Shown one piece after another: positions 42,716 through 52,559 of a stretch of DNA of 64,000 nucleotides. Origin of the DNA: Bog-473 sp963804055 (GTDB taxonomy: Bacteria > Actinomycetota > Acidimicrobiia > Acidimicrobiales > RAAP-2). Every line of letters begins with the position of its first letter. Position 1 is the first letter of the stretch. Location of the stretch: positions 186,001-250,000 of the forward strand of contig CAWDOU010000005.1 in assembly GCA_963804055.1 (NCBI GenBank), in the 5' to 3' direction. The notes below the pieces were generated by a model. That model had not been told where the DNA came from and ran no database searches. It worked only from the letters and a program-made list of their open reading frames with translations. The position numbers and the translations under genes were made by a program.

Positions 42716-43642
42716 ATGGTGAGAAAGCACGATTCGGGAGACGTCAAAGGCCTCGAAGAGGTCTTCCGGTCGCAGGAGCTCAGCCGGATGGCCGAGTCCG
42801 GCGGAACCCGTCCGGCAAAAGCCGGGGAGTCGGCCGGTCACGATGACACGTTCTTCCAGAAGATGTTCGGCCACGCCCACGCCACCGCGACGGATCTCCG
42901 TCGCGCCGACCCGCCGCCCGACGTGACGCGCGGCCGACGCGTGGCGCCGACCCCACCGCCGGGCGCGCCACTGACGCCTGGCTTGGAACCGGAGACGGGT
43001 TCTGCCGGCGGGGGCGCGTCCGGTGCCGAGGAGCGCCCCGTCGCATCGTCCGACTCGTGGAAGAGCGAGAGCGGCCGCTATTGGACGATCGCCGCGGTGA
43101 GCGCGCTGGTCGCGCTCGTCGTCGCAGGCGTGACCGCCGGCAACGGTCAACGCGCCCCGGTACACGTCTCCGCCCAGGGGAAGCAGCACGGAACGGGTCG
43201 TCCGCCCCTTGGCGCGCTCGGCGCCGGCGGGTCCACAACGGGTCCGGCGGCTCCGGGCTCACTGACCGGCGCCATCGGCTCCGGCGTGTTGCTCCTGGGC
43301 CAGCCGTCGGGCGGGACGCCCGGGGCGGGGACGGCGCCGGGTGGCCACGTCACTCTCATCGGTGCCGCCACGACAACGGGCTCCCCGTTTCCCTCGTCGT
43401 CGACCTCTTCGGGTGGATCGACCGGAGGCGGTGCGGGCGGTGCACCTCCGGGATCGGGCGTAAGCGACCCCGTGGCACCCGTCGCGGCGGGAATCGGGAA
43501 CACGGTCGACGCCGTCGGGACCGCGGTCACCGGGTTTACGAACCAACTCGGGACGGCCGTCCCCGCCACGGCACCGACCGCCAGCGCGGTGAACGGAGTG
43601 GTCAGTTCAGTCGACCAAGCGGTGGGCGCGACGACCTTGTGA
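42716..43642 (+). CDS. Single-pass membrane protein with Gly/Ser/Thr-rich outer region
   Basis: 308 residues, not a family I recognise. A cytosolic N-terminus (1-120) contains DVKGLEEVFRSQELSRM, one membrane helix lies at about 121-141 (RYWTIAAVSALVALVVAGVT), and the rest is Gly, Ser, Thr, Ala and Pro rich and probably outside. The LEEVF segment recurs in the protein encoded at 43965, which has the same layout. It lies 38 bp after the chaplin-like gene, with GGAGGGAGG upstream of the ATG, so co-transcription is likely. Confidence 0.7.
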   Translation: MVRKHDSGDVKGLEEVFRSQELSRMAESGGTRPAKAGESAGHDDTFFQKMFGHAHATATDLRRADPPPDVTRGRRVAPTPPPGAPLTPGLEPETGSAGGGASGAEERPVASSDSWKSESGRYWTIAAVSALVALVVAGVTAGNGQRAPVHVSAQGKQHGTGRPPLGALGAGGSTTGPAAPGSLTGAIGSGVLLLGQPSGGTPGAGTAPGGHVTLIGAATTTGSPFPSSSTSSGGSTGGGAGGAPPGSGVSDPVAPVAAGIGNTVDAVGTAVTGFTNQLGTAVPATAPTASAVNGVVSSVDQAVGATTL

Positions 43643-43964
43643 CAACGGTCGATTGCGGATCGGTTGCACACAGATTGCTGACGTCGACGACACCGGGTGC
43701 GACGCGACGCGCGACGCGTGCGACGCACACAACGAGGCAACAACCGCGCCGAACCGTCGCGTGATTGATGCACCGCGCGTGCAGGAAAACTTTGGATTCC
43801 AAAGTGCACACAACGGTTCAAACTAATTCCCAACAGATTCGCGTTTCCTGGTACTCACGTCGAGGCTGCCGCTATATGGTTGAACGTGAGGGGGCGTCTG
43901 TACCTCGGAGACGGGACTCCGAGCGGTACGAGCCCGGCCTGACAGACGATTGTTGTGGAGGATC
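43643..43964. promoter_or_regulatory. 322-bp gap between paralogous surface genes
   Basis: GC content falls in the middle of this gap. It contains a CGACGCG-rich stretch (about 43698-43730), the small palindrome CTTTGGATTCCAAAG near 43789-43803, and a good ribosome site GGAGG (about 43955) before ATG 43965. It probably holds a promoter; I see no RNA gene. Confidence 0.4.
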
Positions 43965-44861
43965 ATGGGGGGGTCGAAGCCCGAATGGGCTGATGCGAAC
44001 GATCACGCGACCTTGGAGGAGGTCTTCGCGTCGCGCTCATTCGGACACCCGCTTCCCAAGGCCCCGCGGCGCGCGGGTGTGCCGCAGCAGATCAGTGCAT
44101 CGAAGCTGTACTTCGCCCGGAACCGCTTCATTGCGTCGGGAGCCGTCGCCGCAGCCGCGCTCTCGGTCGTGGCAGGGCTGAGCATCGGATCCGGCCCGAT
44201 CGCCCAGCAGGTGCTCTCCGCTCGTGGCCCGGTCGTGCCCGGAACGGTGAGCACGCCGACGACGGTGCCCGGTCCCGCCGCCGATGCACCGGGGAACCCC
44301 GGGAGCGCGGTGACCGCCGGAACCGGCACGCAGCCGCCGAGCTCGGTCGAGGCACCCGTCGCCGACACTGTGTCGTCGGTGACGGGCGTCGTCGCCAGCA
44401 GCTCGACACCGCAGGGCGGCGGCACCACGCCCACGGCGATCCTGGCCGTCGTCGGGTCGGGCCCCACCGTCCCCGCCGCGAGCGGTTCGGGCACGTCGAC
44501 CACCACCACCACGACGACGACGACCACATCGACCACGATTCCCACATCGACGTCCACCACGACGACCATTCCCGTCTCGTCGGCCTCCGGCGGCGCCGCC
44601 CCGGTCGGTGGCGGGAGCACGAGCAGTTCGGGGAGCAGCGGCGCGGGTGGCACGAGTACGGGCACGACCGGCAACACCGGCAACACCGGCAACACCGGCA
44701 GCGGGGGCGACTCGGGTAACACAGGCAACACGGGGACGACTGGGAACACCGGTGCTGGTGGCGAAGGCGGCCACGGGGACGGCCACGGCCACGGACACGG
44801 ACACGGTGACGGCGGCGGGTGCCCGCACCACTGGGTGGACGACCCCCAGGGCTGCTCCTGA
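43965..44861 (+). CDS. Single-pass membrane protein with Thr-rich, Asn-Thr-Gly and His-Gly stalk
   Basis: 298 residues from ATG 43965. The N-terminus has DHATLEEVFASRSFGHPLPK; LEEVF (17-21) matches the neighbour at 42716. One membrane helix lies at about 55-76 (FIASGAVAAAALSVVAGLSI). The outer region has a run of threonines (about 175-205), a NTGNTGNTG tandem segment (9-bp DNA repeats near 44669-44700) and a HGDGHGHGHGHGDGG tail with a CPHHW and final Cys that could bind metal. Function unknown. It probably belongs to the same surface cluster. Confidence 0.68.
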   Translation: MGGSKPEWADANDHATLEEVFASRSFGHPLPKAPRRAGVPQQISASKLYFARNRFIASGAVAAAALSVVAGLSIGSGPIAQQVLSARGPVVPGTVSTPTTVPGPAADAPGNPGSAVTAGTGTQPPSSVEAPVADTVSSVTGVVASSSTPQGGGTTPTAILAVVGSGPTVPAASGSGTSTTTTTTTTTTSTTIPTSTSTTTTIPVSSASGGAAPVGGGSTSSSGSSGAGGTSTGTTGNTGNTGNTGSGGDSGNTGNTGTTGNTGAGGEGGHGDGHGHGHGHGDGGGCPHHWVDDPQGCS

Positions 44862-44976
44862 CCGAAGTGGTGCCGCATCGCCATTGACGGTGAGTGCCGG
44901 CGCGCGGACCGGGTGGACCGGCTGGTAAGCATGCGGACGCCGACTCATTCGCGTCTCGGCACAAGCGAGGTCAGCC

Positions 44977-45957
<981 letters not shown>

Positions 45958-46028
45958 GCGAGTGGGCGCGGGTGGTCCGCTAGGGTCGCTGCGCCGGGTG
46001 AACCAGGGTACGAGAGATCGGGGGTGGC

Positions 46029-47576
<1,548 letters not shown>

Positions 47577-47581
47577 GCCCG

Positions 47582-48754
47582 TCAACGAGGTGGTGGGGCC
47601 GCCCTTCCCGAGCGTTCCTCTATGACGAGACGACCGCGCCCGTCGAACGCAGCGGCCACCTCGCCGGCGATCAACCGGCGCAGGGGGTCACCCACGATGG
47701 TGCGACGCCAACCCGTATCGAGCCGGCTCGGCTCGCCACAGAGCAGCTGTGCCAGGTCGGCTCGTGTGGCCAGGAGGCCCTGGTCGAAGTCGAGGTCGTC
47801 GGCGATCTGGCGGACCACGCCCGAGCAGACGGCCACCGCAGCGGGCGGAGCGGGCGCGTCCCGTCCTTCCGGTGGCATCCGGATCTGCTCCGGAGGGAGG
47901 TCGAGGCCCCGTTCGACGGCGCGCATGATCTCGGCCGCCCGGCCCTGGGCCAGGTGGCGTCCGTCGATGCCGCGTGTGGCGCGCAGCTCGTCGGCGCTGC
48001 GCGGCGGCCGTTGCGACAGGGCGAGGAGCCCGAGGTCCGAGAGGACCATGCGGCGGGGCCGATTGGACTCGGCGGCCGTACGCTCACGCCACGCCGCCAC
48101 CTCCTGTGCCACGGCGCGTGACCGGCGCGACATGCCCCGTATGTCACCGAGCTTCCACCACGCCTCCTCGGGTACCCGACCCGGTGCGCGCTCGCCGAGC
48201 ACCTGCTCGCACTCGCTCAGGGCCCACTCCAGGCGACCGAGCGCCCGGAGCCGCTCGGTCAGCACGGCGCGCAGCTCCAACAGGTGGGCGACGTCGTTGA
48301 GGGCGTAGGAGATCTGGCGCTCCGACATCGGCCGCACCAACCAGTCGGACAACCGGTCCGCCTTGGGCAGCGAGACGCCCAGCATCTGGTCGACCAGGCG
48401 GGACAGGGAGGGCGTGGAGAGGCCCAGGAAGCCAGCCACGATCTGCGTGTCGAAGACCGTCGCGGGGATGGCTCCGCATGCCGCCATGAGCACGTCGAGG
48501 TCCTGGGACGCGGCGTGGGCGACGGCGATGCCAGGGCCGGCGAAGACCGTGGCCAGGGGCGAAGGGTCGACCGCCAGGGGATCGACCAGGGCCATCTTGT
48601 CGGCCCAGGCGATCTGGATGAGGGCCAGATCGGGCACGTACGTCCGCTCGGTGTGGAACTCGGTGTCGAAGCCGTAGGACTCCTCGGCCGCCACCTCGGC
48701 CACCAGGGCTTCGAGGCCCGCGGTGTCGACGACGATGGTCGCCGGCGGGGTCAT
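47582..48754 (-). CDS. Ribonuclease D-like 3'-5' exonuclease with HRDC domain
   Basis: 390 residues. The DEDDy exonuclease residues are in ESYGFDTEFHTERTYVPDLA (Exo I), AVAHAASQDLDVLMAACGA (Exo II) and SYALNDVAHLLELRAVL (Exo III). The HRDC domain follows (about 215-290; RSRAVAQEVAAWRERTAAES, RGIDGRHLAQGRAAEIMRAV). It trims tRNA or other structured RNA 3' ends. It is convergent with the acyl-CoA synthetase. Confidence 0.92.
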   Translation of the reverse strand: MTPPATIVVDTAGLEALVAEVAAEESYGFDTEFHTERTYVPDLALIQIAWADKMALVDPLAVDPSPLATVFAGPGIAVAHAASQDLDVLMAACGAIPATVFDTQIVAGFLGLSTPSLSRLVDQMLGVSLPKADRLSDWLVRPMSERQISYALNDVAHLLELRAVLTERLRALGRLEWALSECEQVLGERAPGRVPEEAWWKLGDIRGMSRRSRAVAQEVAAWRERTAAESNRPRRMVLSDLGLLALSQRPPRSADELRATRGIDGRHLAQGRAAEIMRAVERGLDLPPEQIRMPPEGRDAPAPPAAVAVCSGVVRQIADDLDFDQGLLATRADLAQLLCGEPSRLDTGWRRTIVGDPLRRLIAGEVAAAFDGRGRLVIEERSGRAAPPPR

Positions 48755-49169
48755 CGGCCGGGCGCCTTCGCTGGCCGGGGGTCGGGTGCGCTCGTCTTCG
48801 CGGTTCGGCGGGTTGGGTCGATGGCTCGGGCTCGTTGTCTCTCGGTCGGCCGAGTCCGGATGACCCAGCGGAAGGGTGCCGCTCGGGTGCTTCCGGGGGC
48901 AGGCGTCGCGGCTGGACGAGGTTAGCGCAGAAGGGCGGTCGCGCAGACGCCCTCACGTCCCCTCTTTCCTGGTCAGAGGGGGTTTCACGGGGGGACGCAG
49001 GGTCCGGGTGGGCGGGTCCCCGTTCAGCCCCGGCGGGTACACTCGTGGCACGTCGGCGCCGCCGCCCCGGTGGGGCGCAGGCGTTCGGAGCCCATCAGAT
49101 GACTTACGGCTCTGTTTCAGGCCGGAACGTTCCGATAAGAGTGAGAGGTCCGTGTCGGAGGGGGACAGC
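48755..49169. promoter_or_regulatory. 415-bp divergent intergenic region
   Basis: It separates the RNase D-like gene from the GGDEF-like gene and must hold both promoters. TTCCGATAAGAG near 49129 and the GGAGGGGG at 49157-49164 are the only obvious short signals. A frame is open through much of it but shows no protein resemblance. No RNA structure was recognised. Confidence 0.35.
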
Positions 49170-49847
49170 GTGAAGAGAGCCAAGAAGAGACTTGGCGAGG
49201 TGGTCCCGGGCGAGCGGGCAGGAACGCCCGAGGCTCCGCCGGAGCCCAGGGACCGGTCCACCCCGGCCGAACCATCCGCGGGCGCGCCCAAGAGCGTCGA
49301 GTCGATGCTCAAGGAGTTCAGCGTGGCGGGCCCCGACACTCCGGCGGCCGGTGGCCCGGCGCGGGGCAAGTACGACCAGCTCTGGCAGCTCTCCATGGCC
49401 GATCCGCACACCGGCCTCGCCAACCAGTTGTTGCTGCTCGACCGCCTGACCCTGGCTCTCGCCCGCCGCCGCCGCCACGGCGGCGAGGTGGTCGTGTGCC
49501 ACATCGAACTGGACAACCTGGGCGAGATCAACCTGGACCTCGGCTACACCACGGGGAACACCGTGCTCTGCGAGATGGCTCGTCGGCTCACCTCCGTCGT
49601 GCGGGCGGAGGACACGATCGGCCGGGTCGGCGGGAGCGAGCTCGTGGTCGTCGTGGCCGTGACCGACGAGCACGTGGTGGGCCCGCTGCTGCGCAGGCTG
49701 CAGCACACGCTCGATGAGCCGGTGCACGTGGGAGACCAGGACATCCGCATCCACTCCTCCCTGGGCGTGGCCGTGGCCGAGGATTCCGAGTCCGCCGAGG
49801 ACGTGCTGGCACGGGCCGACCGTTCCACCCGGGTCAGCCGGCGCTGA
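49170..49847 (+). CDS. Degenerate GGDEF-domain protein
   Basis: 225 residues from GTG 49170 (GGAGGGGG five bases upstream). After a Pro/Glu-rich N-terminus (1-70) the GGDEF fold begins SMADPHTGLANQLLLLDRLT (about 76-95), with the usual DxLTGLxNR replaced by DPHTGLANQ. The active-site loop is RVGGSELVVVV instead of RxGGDEFxxx, so Asp is lost. Synthesis of cyclic-di-GMP is therefore unlikely; GTP binding or a regulatory role is possible. Two likely cyclic-di-GMP riboswitches lie nearby. Confidence 0.8.
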   Translation: MKRAKKRLGEVVPGERAGTPEAPPEPRDRSTPAEPSAGAPKSVESMLKEFSVAGPDTPAAGGPARGKYDQLWQLSMADPHTGLANQLLLLDRLTLALARRRRHGGEVVVCHIELDNLGEINLDLGYTTGNTVLCEMARRLTSVVRAEDTIGRVGGSELVVVVAVTDEHVVGPLLRRLQHTLDEPVHVGDQDIRIHSSLGVAVAEDSESAEDVLARADRSTRVSRR

Positions 49848-49930
49848 GCCCACGCGGCCCGGGGACCGCCGGCCGGGCGTTCGTGCCTGTCGTGCCTGGA
49901 GCCCGAACGCCTGTCGGGGGGTGCCGGCAT

Positions 49931-49980
49931 CCGATAGGGAGTATCGGCTCTATAGGAAACAGGAGTATCGGCCCTATTGG
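49931..49980. repeat. Paired 19-bp direct repeats with a hairpin, upstream of the 50011 gene
   Basis: GGAGTATCGGCTCTATAGG (49938-49956) and GGAGTATCGGCCCTATTGG (49962-49980) match at 17 of 19 positions, 24 bp apart, close to two turns of DNA. CCGATAGGGAGTATCGG at 49931-49947 is an inverted pair (CCGATA/TATCGG). This looks like a tandem regulator binding site. Confidence 0.5.
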
Positions 49981-50010
49981 TGGAACCCAATTCCGGCAAA
50001 ATTATGAGCG

Positions 50011-50349
50011 ATGTCCATGTACAGCGAGTTGCTCGCCGGGCTGTGTGCCGACGTGGATCCCCTGCCGTTGCCGGTTTCCCGGGATGAGCTGGTCGTGATC
50101 CTGCTGCAGTGCCGCCGCCGCATTGATGAGCCGGGGGCCGAAGGCGACCACATGATGGCCGAGGATCTGGCCCTCGAGCTCGATCACGACCGCATGCTCC
50201 TGCGACTGTGCACCGGCATGGGCATTGAGACCGAGCCCGAGCGGTTCGGGAACCCCCTGGTCGAGCGGGAGCGACTGGAGCAGCGGCTCCGCGAGGCGGG
50301 CGTGGACTTCCGGACCCTCGACGACCACCGGCGGATGCGGGTCGCCTAG
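50011..50349 (+). CDS. Conserved-looking small protein, unknown
   Basis: 112 residues, mostly helical by composition, with no membrane helix or cysteine motif of note. It opens SMYSELLAGLCADVDPLPLP and has RIDEPGAEGDHMMAEDLALE. I do not recognise the family. A repeat pair upstream suggests tight regulation. The next gene is on the other strand. Confidence 0.55.
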   Translation: MSMYSELLAGLCADVDPLPLPVSRDELVVILLQCRRRIDEPGAEGDHMMAEDLALELDHDRMLLRLCTGMGIETEPERFGNPLVERERLEQRLREAGVDFRTLDDHRRMRVA

Positions 50350-50375
50350 CCAGGCGCCGCGGCGGGGGAGCCAGT

Positions 50376-51032
50376 TCAGGATCGCGGGTTGAACGCCTTG
50401 CGCTCGGCCAGAACGGCGGCATAGACGGCCGCCTCGGTCCGGCGCCGCATGCCCAGCTTCGAGAGCAGGCTCGAGACGTAGTTCTTGACGGTGGCCTCGG
50501 CCAGGAAGAGCTGCTCCGCGATCTGGCGGTTGGACTGGCCCTGAGCGATGAGCTCCAGGACCTTGCGCTCCTGCGGCGTCAGGACGGTGAGGCGCGACTC
50601 GGCCTCCTGATCTTTACGCAGGCGGTCGAACAGCTCCTGGGTCAGGGCCGGATCGAGCAGAGACATGCCCTGGCTGACCCGGCGGATGTCCCCCAGCAGG
50701 TCGCCCCCGCCGACCTCCTTGAGGACGTAGCCCGAGGCGCCGGCCATGATCGACGAGAACAGCGCGTCATCGTCCGAATACGAGGTCAGCATCAGGCAGC
50801 GGACCTGGGGTGTGAGGGACTGCACTTCCCGGCAGACCTCGATGCCGTTGCCGTCGGGCAGCCGGACGTCGAGGATGGCGACATCGGGCACGAGCTGGCG
50901 GATGGACGCCAGGCCCGCCTCGGCCGTCCCCGCCTCGCCGACGACATCCATGTCTTCCTCCGCCTCGAGCAGCGTGCGGAGGCCGGTTCGTACCAGCTCG
51001 TGATCATCGAGGAGAAAGACCCGAATCGTCAT
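50376..51032 (-). CDS. NarL/DevR-type response regulator
   Basis: 218 residues from ATG 51032; a GTG at 51050 would add six residues. The receiver has IRVFLLDDHELVRTG and phosphorylation Asp in VAILDVRLPDGNG (about residue 54). The output is a LuxR helix-turn-helix: LTPQERKVLELIAQGQSNRQ to ATVKNYVSSLLSKL. It is divergent from the kinase at 51146 and closely resembles the DevR/DosR pattern of domains; regulon unknown. Confidence 0.92.
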   Translation of the reverse strand: MTIRVFLLDDHELVRTGLRTLLEAEEDMDVVGEAGTAEAGLASIRQLVPDVAILDVRLPDGNGIEVCREVQSLTPQVRCLMLTSYSDDDALFSSIMAGASGYVLKEVGGGDLLGDIRRVSQGMSLLDPALTQELFDRLRKDQEAESRLTVLTPQERKVLELIAQGQSNRQIAEQLFLAEATVKNYVSSLLSKLGMRRRTEAAVYAAVLAERKAFNPRS

Positions 51033-51145
51033 TCTTCCCAATATTGCCACGCCCCCGCACGGCGACGTCCCAACTGCGGCGCACGCAACCTCCCTGCACC
51101 CCGGCCTGCCGCACGGGCGATTGGCCCCCTCTATCCTGACGTGCC

Positions 51146-52303
51146 GTGCAGCCCTTCGACCGGATCGACGATCCCGCCAAACTGCGCCGGCTGGTGCAGG
51201 CGATCCTCATCCTGGACGCCGAGCTGAACCTGCCCGTGGTCCTCCGCCGGATCATCGAGGAGGCCCGCGACCTCGTCGACGCACAGTACGGGGCGCTGGG
51301 CGTCCTGAACGAGGACGGCCGCGCCCTCGACCAGTTCCTCACGGTCGGGCTGAGCCAGGAGGAGGAGCGCGCCATCGGTGCCCGTCCCACCGGGCGGGGT
51401 GTCCTGGGCGTCCTGATCGGGAAGGACAAGCCGGTCCGCCTGGCCAACTTGGCCCAGAGCCCGGACAGTTTCGGGTTCCCACCCCACCACCCCGACATGA
51501 CGTCCTTCCTCGGCATTCCCGTCCGGGTGCACGGCGAGGTGTACGGGATCCTCTACCTGACCAACAAGAAGACGGCCCAGGAGTTCTCCGAGGACGACGA
51601 GGAGCTGGTGCACGCCCTCGCCATGGCGGCGGGCATCGCCATCGAGAACGCGCGCCTCCACGGACTGGTGCGTGACCGGGCGCTCACCGAGGACAGGGAC
51701 CGGATCGCCCGCGATCTGCACGACTCGGTGATTCAGCGTCTGTTCGCCATCGGGCTGTCGTTGCAGGGAACGGCACGCCTGGTCGAGCGACCAGAGGCGG
51801 TCATGCGCATCGGTGAGGCGATCGAGAAGCTGGACGAGACGATCCGCCAGTTGCGCAAGGCGATCTTCGACATTGAGCTCACCATCAACAAGGAGGGCCT
51901 GCACCCCAAGGTCCTCGACCTCGTGCACGAGCTTCGCCCGGTGCTGGGACTGCTCCCGCAGGTCTCCTTCAGCGGCCCCGTGGACACCATGGTCAGCGAC
52001 CCGCTGACCGAAGAGGTGCTGGCGGTCCTCCGGGAAGCTCTCACCAATGTGGGCAAGCACGCGCGCGCCTCGCAGGTCGTGATCACCGTGGCCGCCGGCG
52101 AGGAGCTGCGGCTGGTGGTCGCCGACGACGGCGACGGCATCGGCGATGGCAACGCGGCCGGACTCGGTCTCAAGAACCTGCGCCAGCGGGCCGAGCGCCT
52201 GGGCGGCAACATCGAGCTCGGCACCTCCCGCGAGGGTGGGACACGACTGACCTGGCACGTCCCGCTGGGCTCGGTCGAGGCGGGAGCCGCTCCCACGGGG
52301 TGA
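51146..52303 (+). CDS. GAF-domain sensor histidine kinase, DevS/DosT-like
   Basis: 385 residues from GTG 51146. One GAF domain (about 20-170) contains GFPPHHPDMTSFLGIPVRVH; the HHP segment lies where DevS and DosT carry their heme-binding histidine, as I recall. The phosphorylated histidine is in RIARDLHDSVIQRL (H192) and the ATPase domain ends with VVADDGDGIGDGN and GLGLKNLRQRAERLGG. It probably phosphorylates the divergent regulator at 50376 in response to O2, NO or CO, but ligand binding is inferred. There is no membrane helix. Confidence 0.9.
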   Translation: MQPFDRIDDPAKLRRLVQAILILDAELNLPVVLRRIIEEARDLVDAQYGALGVLNEDGRALDQFLTVGLSQEEERAIGARPTGRGVLGVLIGKDKPVRLANLAQSPDSFGFPPHHPDMTSFLGIPVRVHGEVYGILYLTNKKTAQEFSEDDEELVHALAMAAGIAIENARLHGLVRDRALTEDRDRIARDLHDSVIQRLFAIGLSLQGTARLVERPEAVMRIGEAIEKLDETIRQLRKAIFDIELTINKEGLHPKVLDLVHELRPVLGLLPQVSFSGPVDTMVSDPLTEEVLAVLREALTNVGKHARASQVVITVAAGEELRLVVADDGDGIGDGNAAGLGLKNLRQRAERLGGNIELGTSREGGTRLTWHVPLGSVEAGAAPTG

Positions 52304-52420
52304 CGCCGGGGGCTCGGCGCGCTCCAGGCGCGCAAGCGCACACGAAACGCACATTTCGATCACACCGTTCGCACAATTCGCCTCAGAGTCCGGCGCCACC
52401 GGGCCGACCCTCTCTCTGGA

Positions 52421-52495
52421 ACGAAAAGGCAAACCGCCCGTGAGGGTGGGACGCAAAGCTACGGGACTCGTCTGAGTTCGCCGGGCCGCCGGATC
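52421..52495 (+). ncRNA. Cyclic-di-GMP class I (GEMM-I) riboswitch, copy 1
   Basis: The stretch has the GEMM-I landmarks in order: GGCAAACC (52428-52435), a stem closed by a GTGA tetraloop, GGGACGCAAAGC (52448-52459) then TACGGGACTC, a hairpin back to GAGTT, and CGCCGGGCCGCC as the closing side. These match the Vc2 pattern GGCAAACC...GGGACGCAAAGCC...GGGUUACC. About 65 bp before the ATG a short hairpin (GACCCG 52526-52531, CGGGTC 52539-52544) abuts the ribosome site GAGGGGGG (52545-52552), so translational control is plausible. A near-identical copy is at 60296. Confidence 0.82.
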
Positions 52496-52559
52496 AGCCG
52501 CGAGCGCGCTGCTCGTCGCCCTTGCGACCCGTCGTCTGCGGGTCGAGGGGGGAAGACGG

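Noticed and set aside
44669..44700. Possible minisatellite of 9-bp AACACCGGC units
   Set aside because: It is an in-frame NTG coding repeat within the outer region of the 43965 protein.
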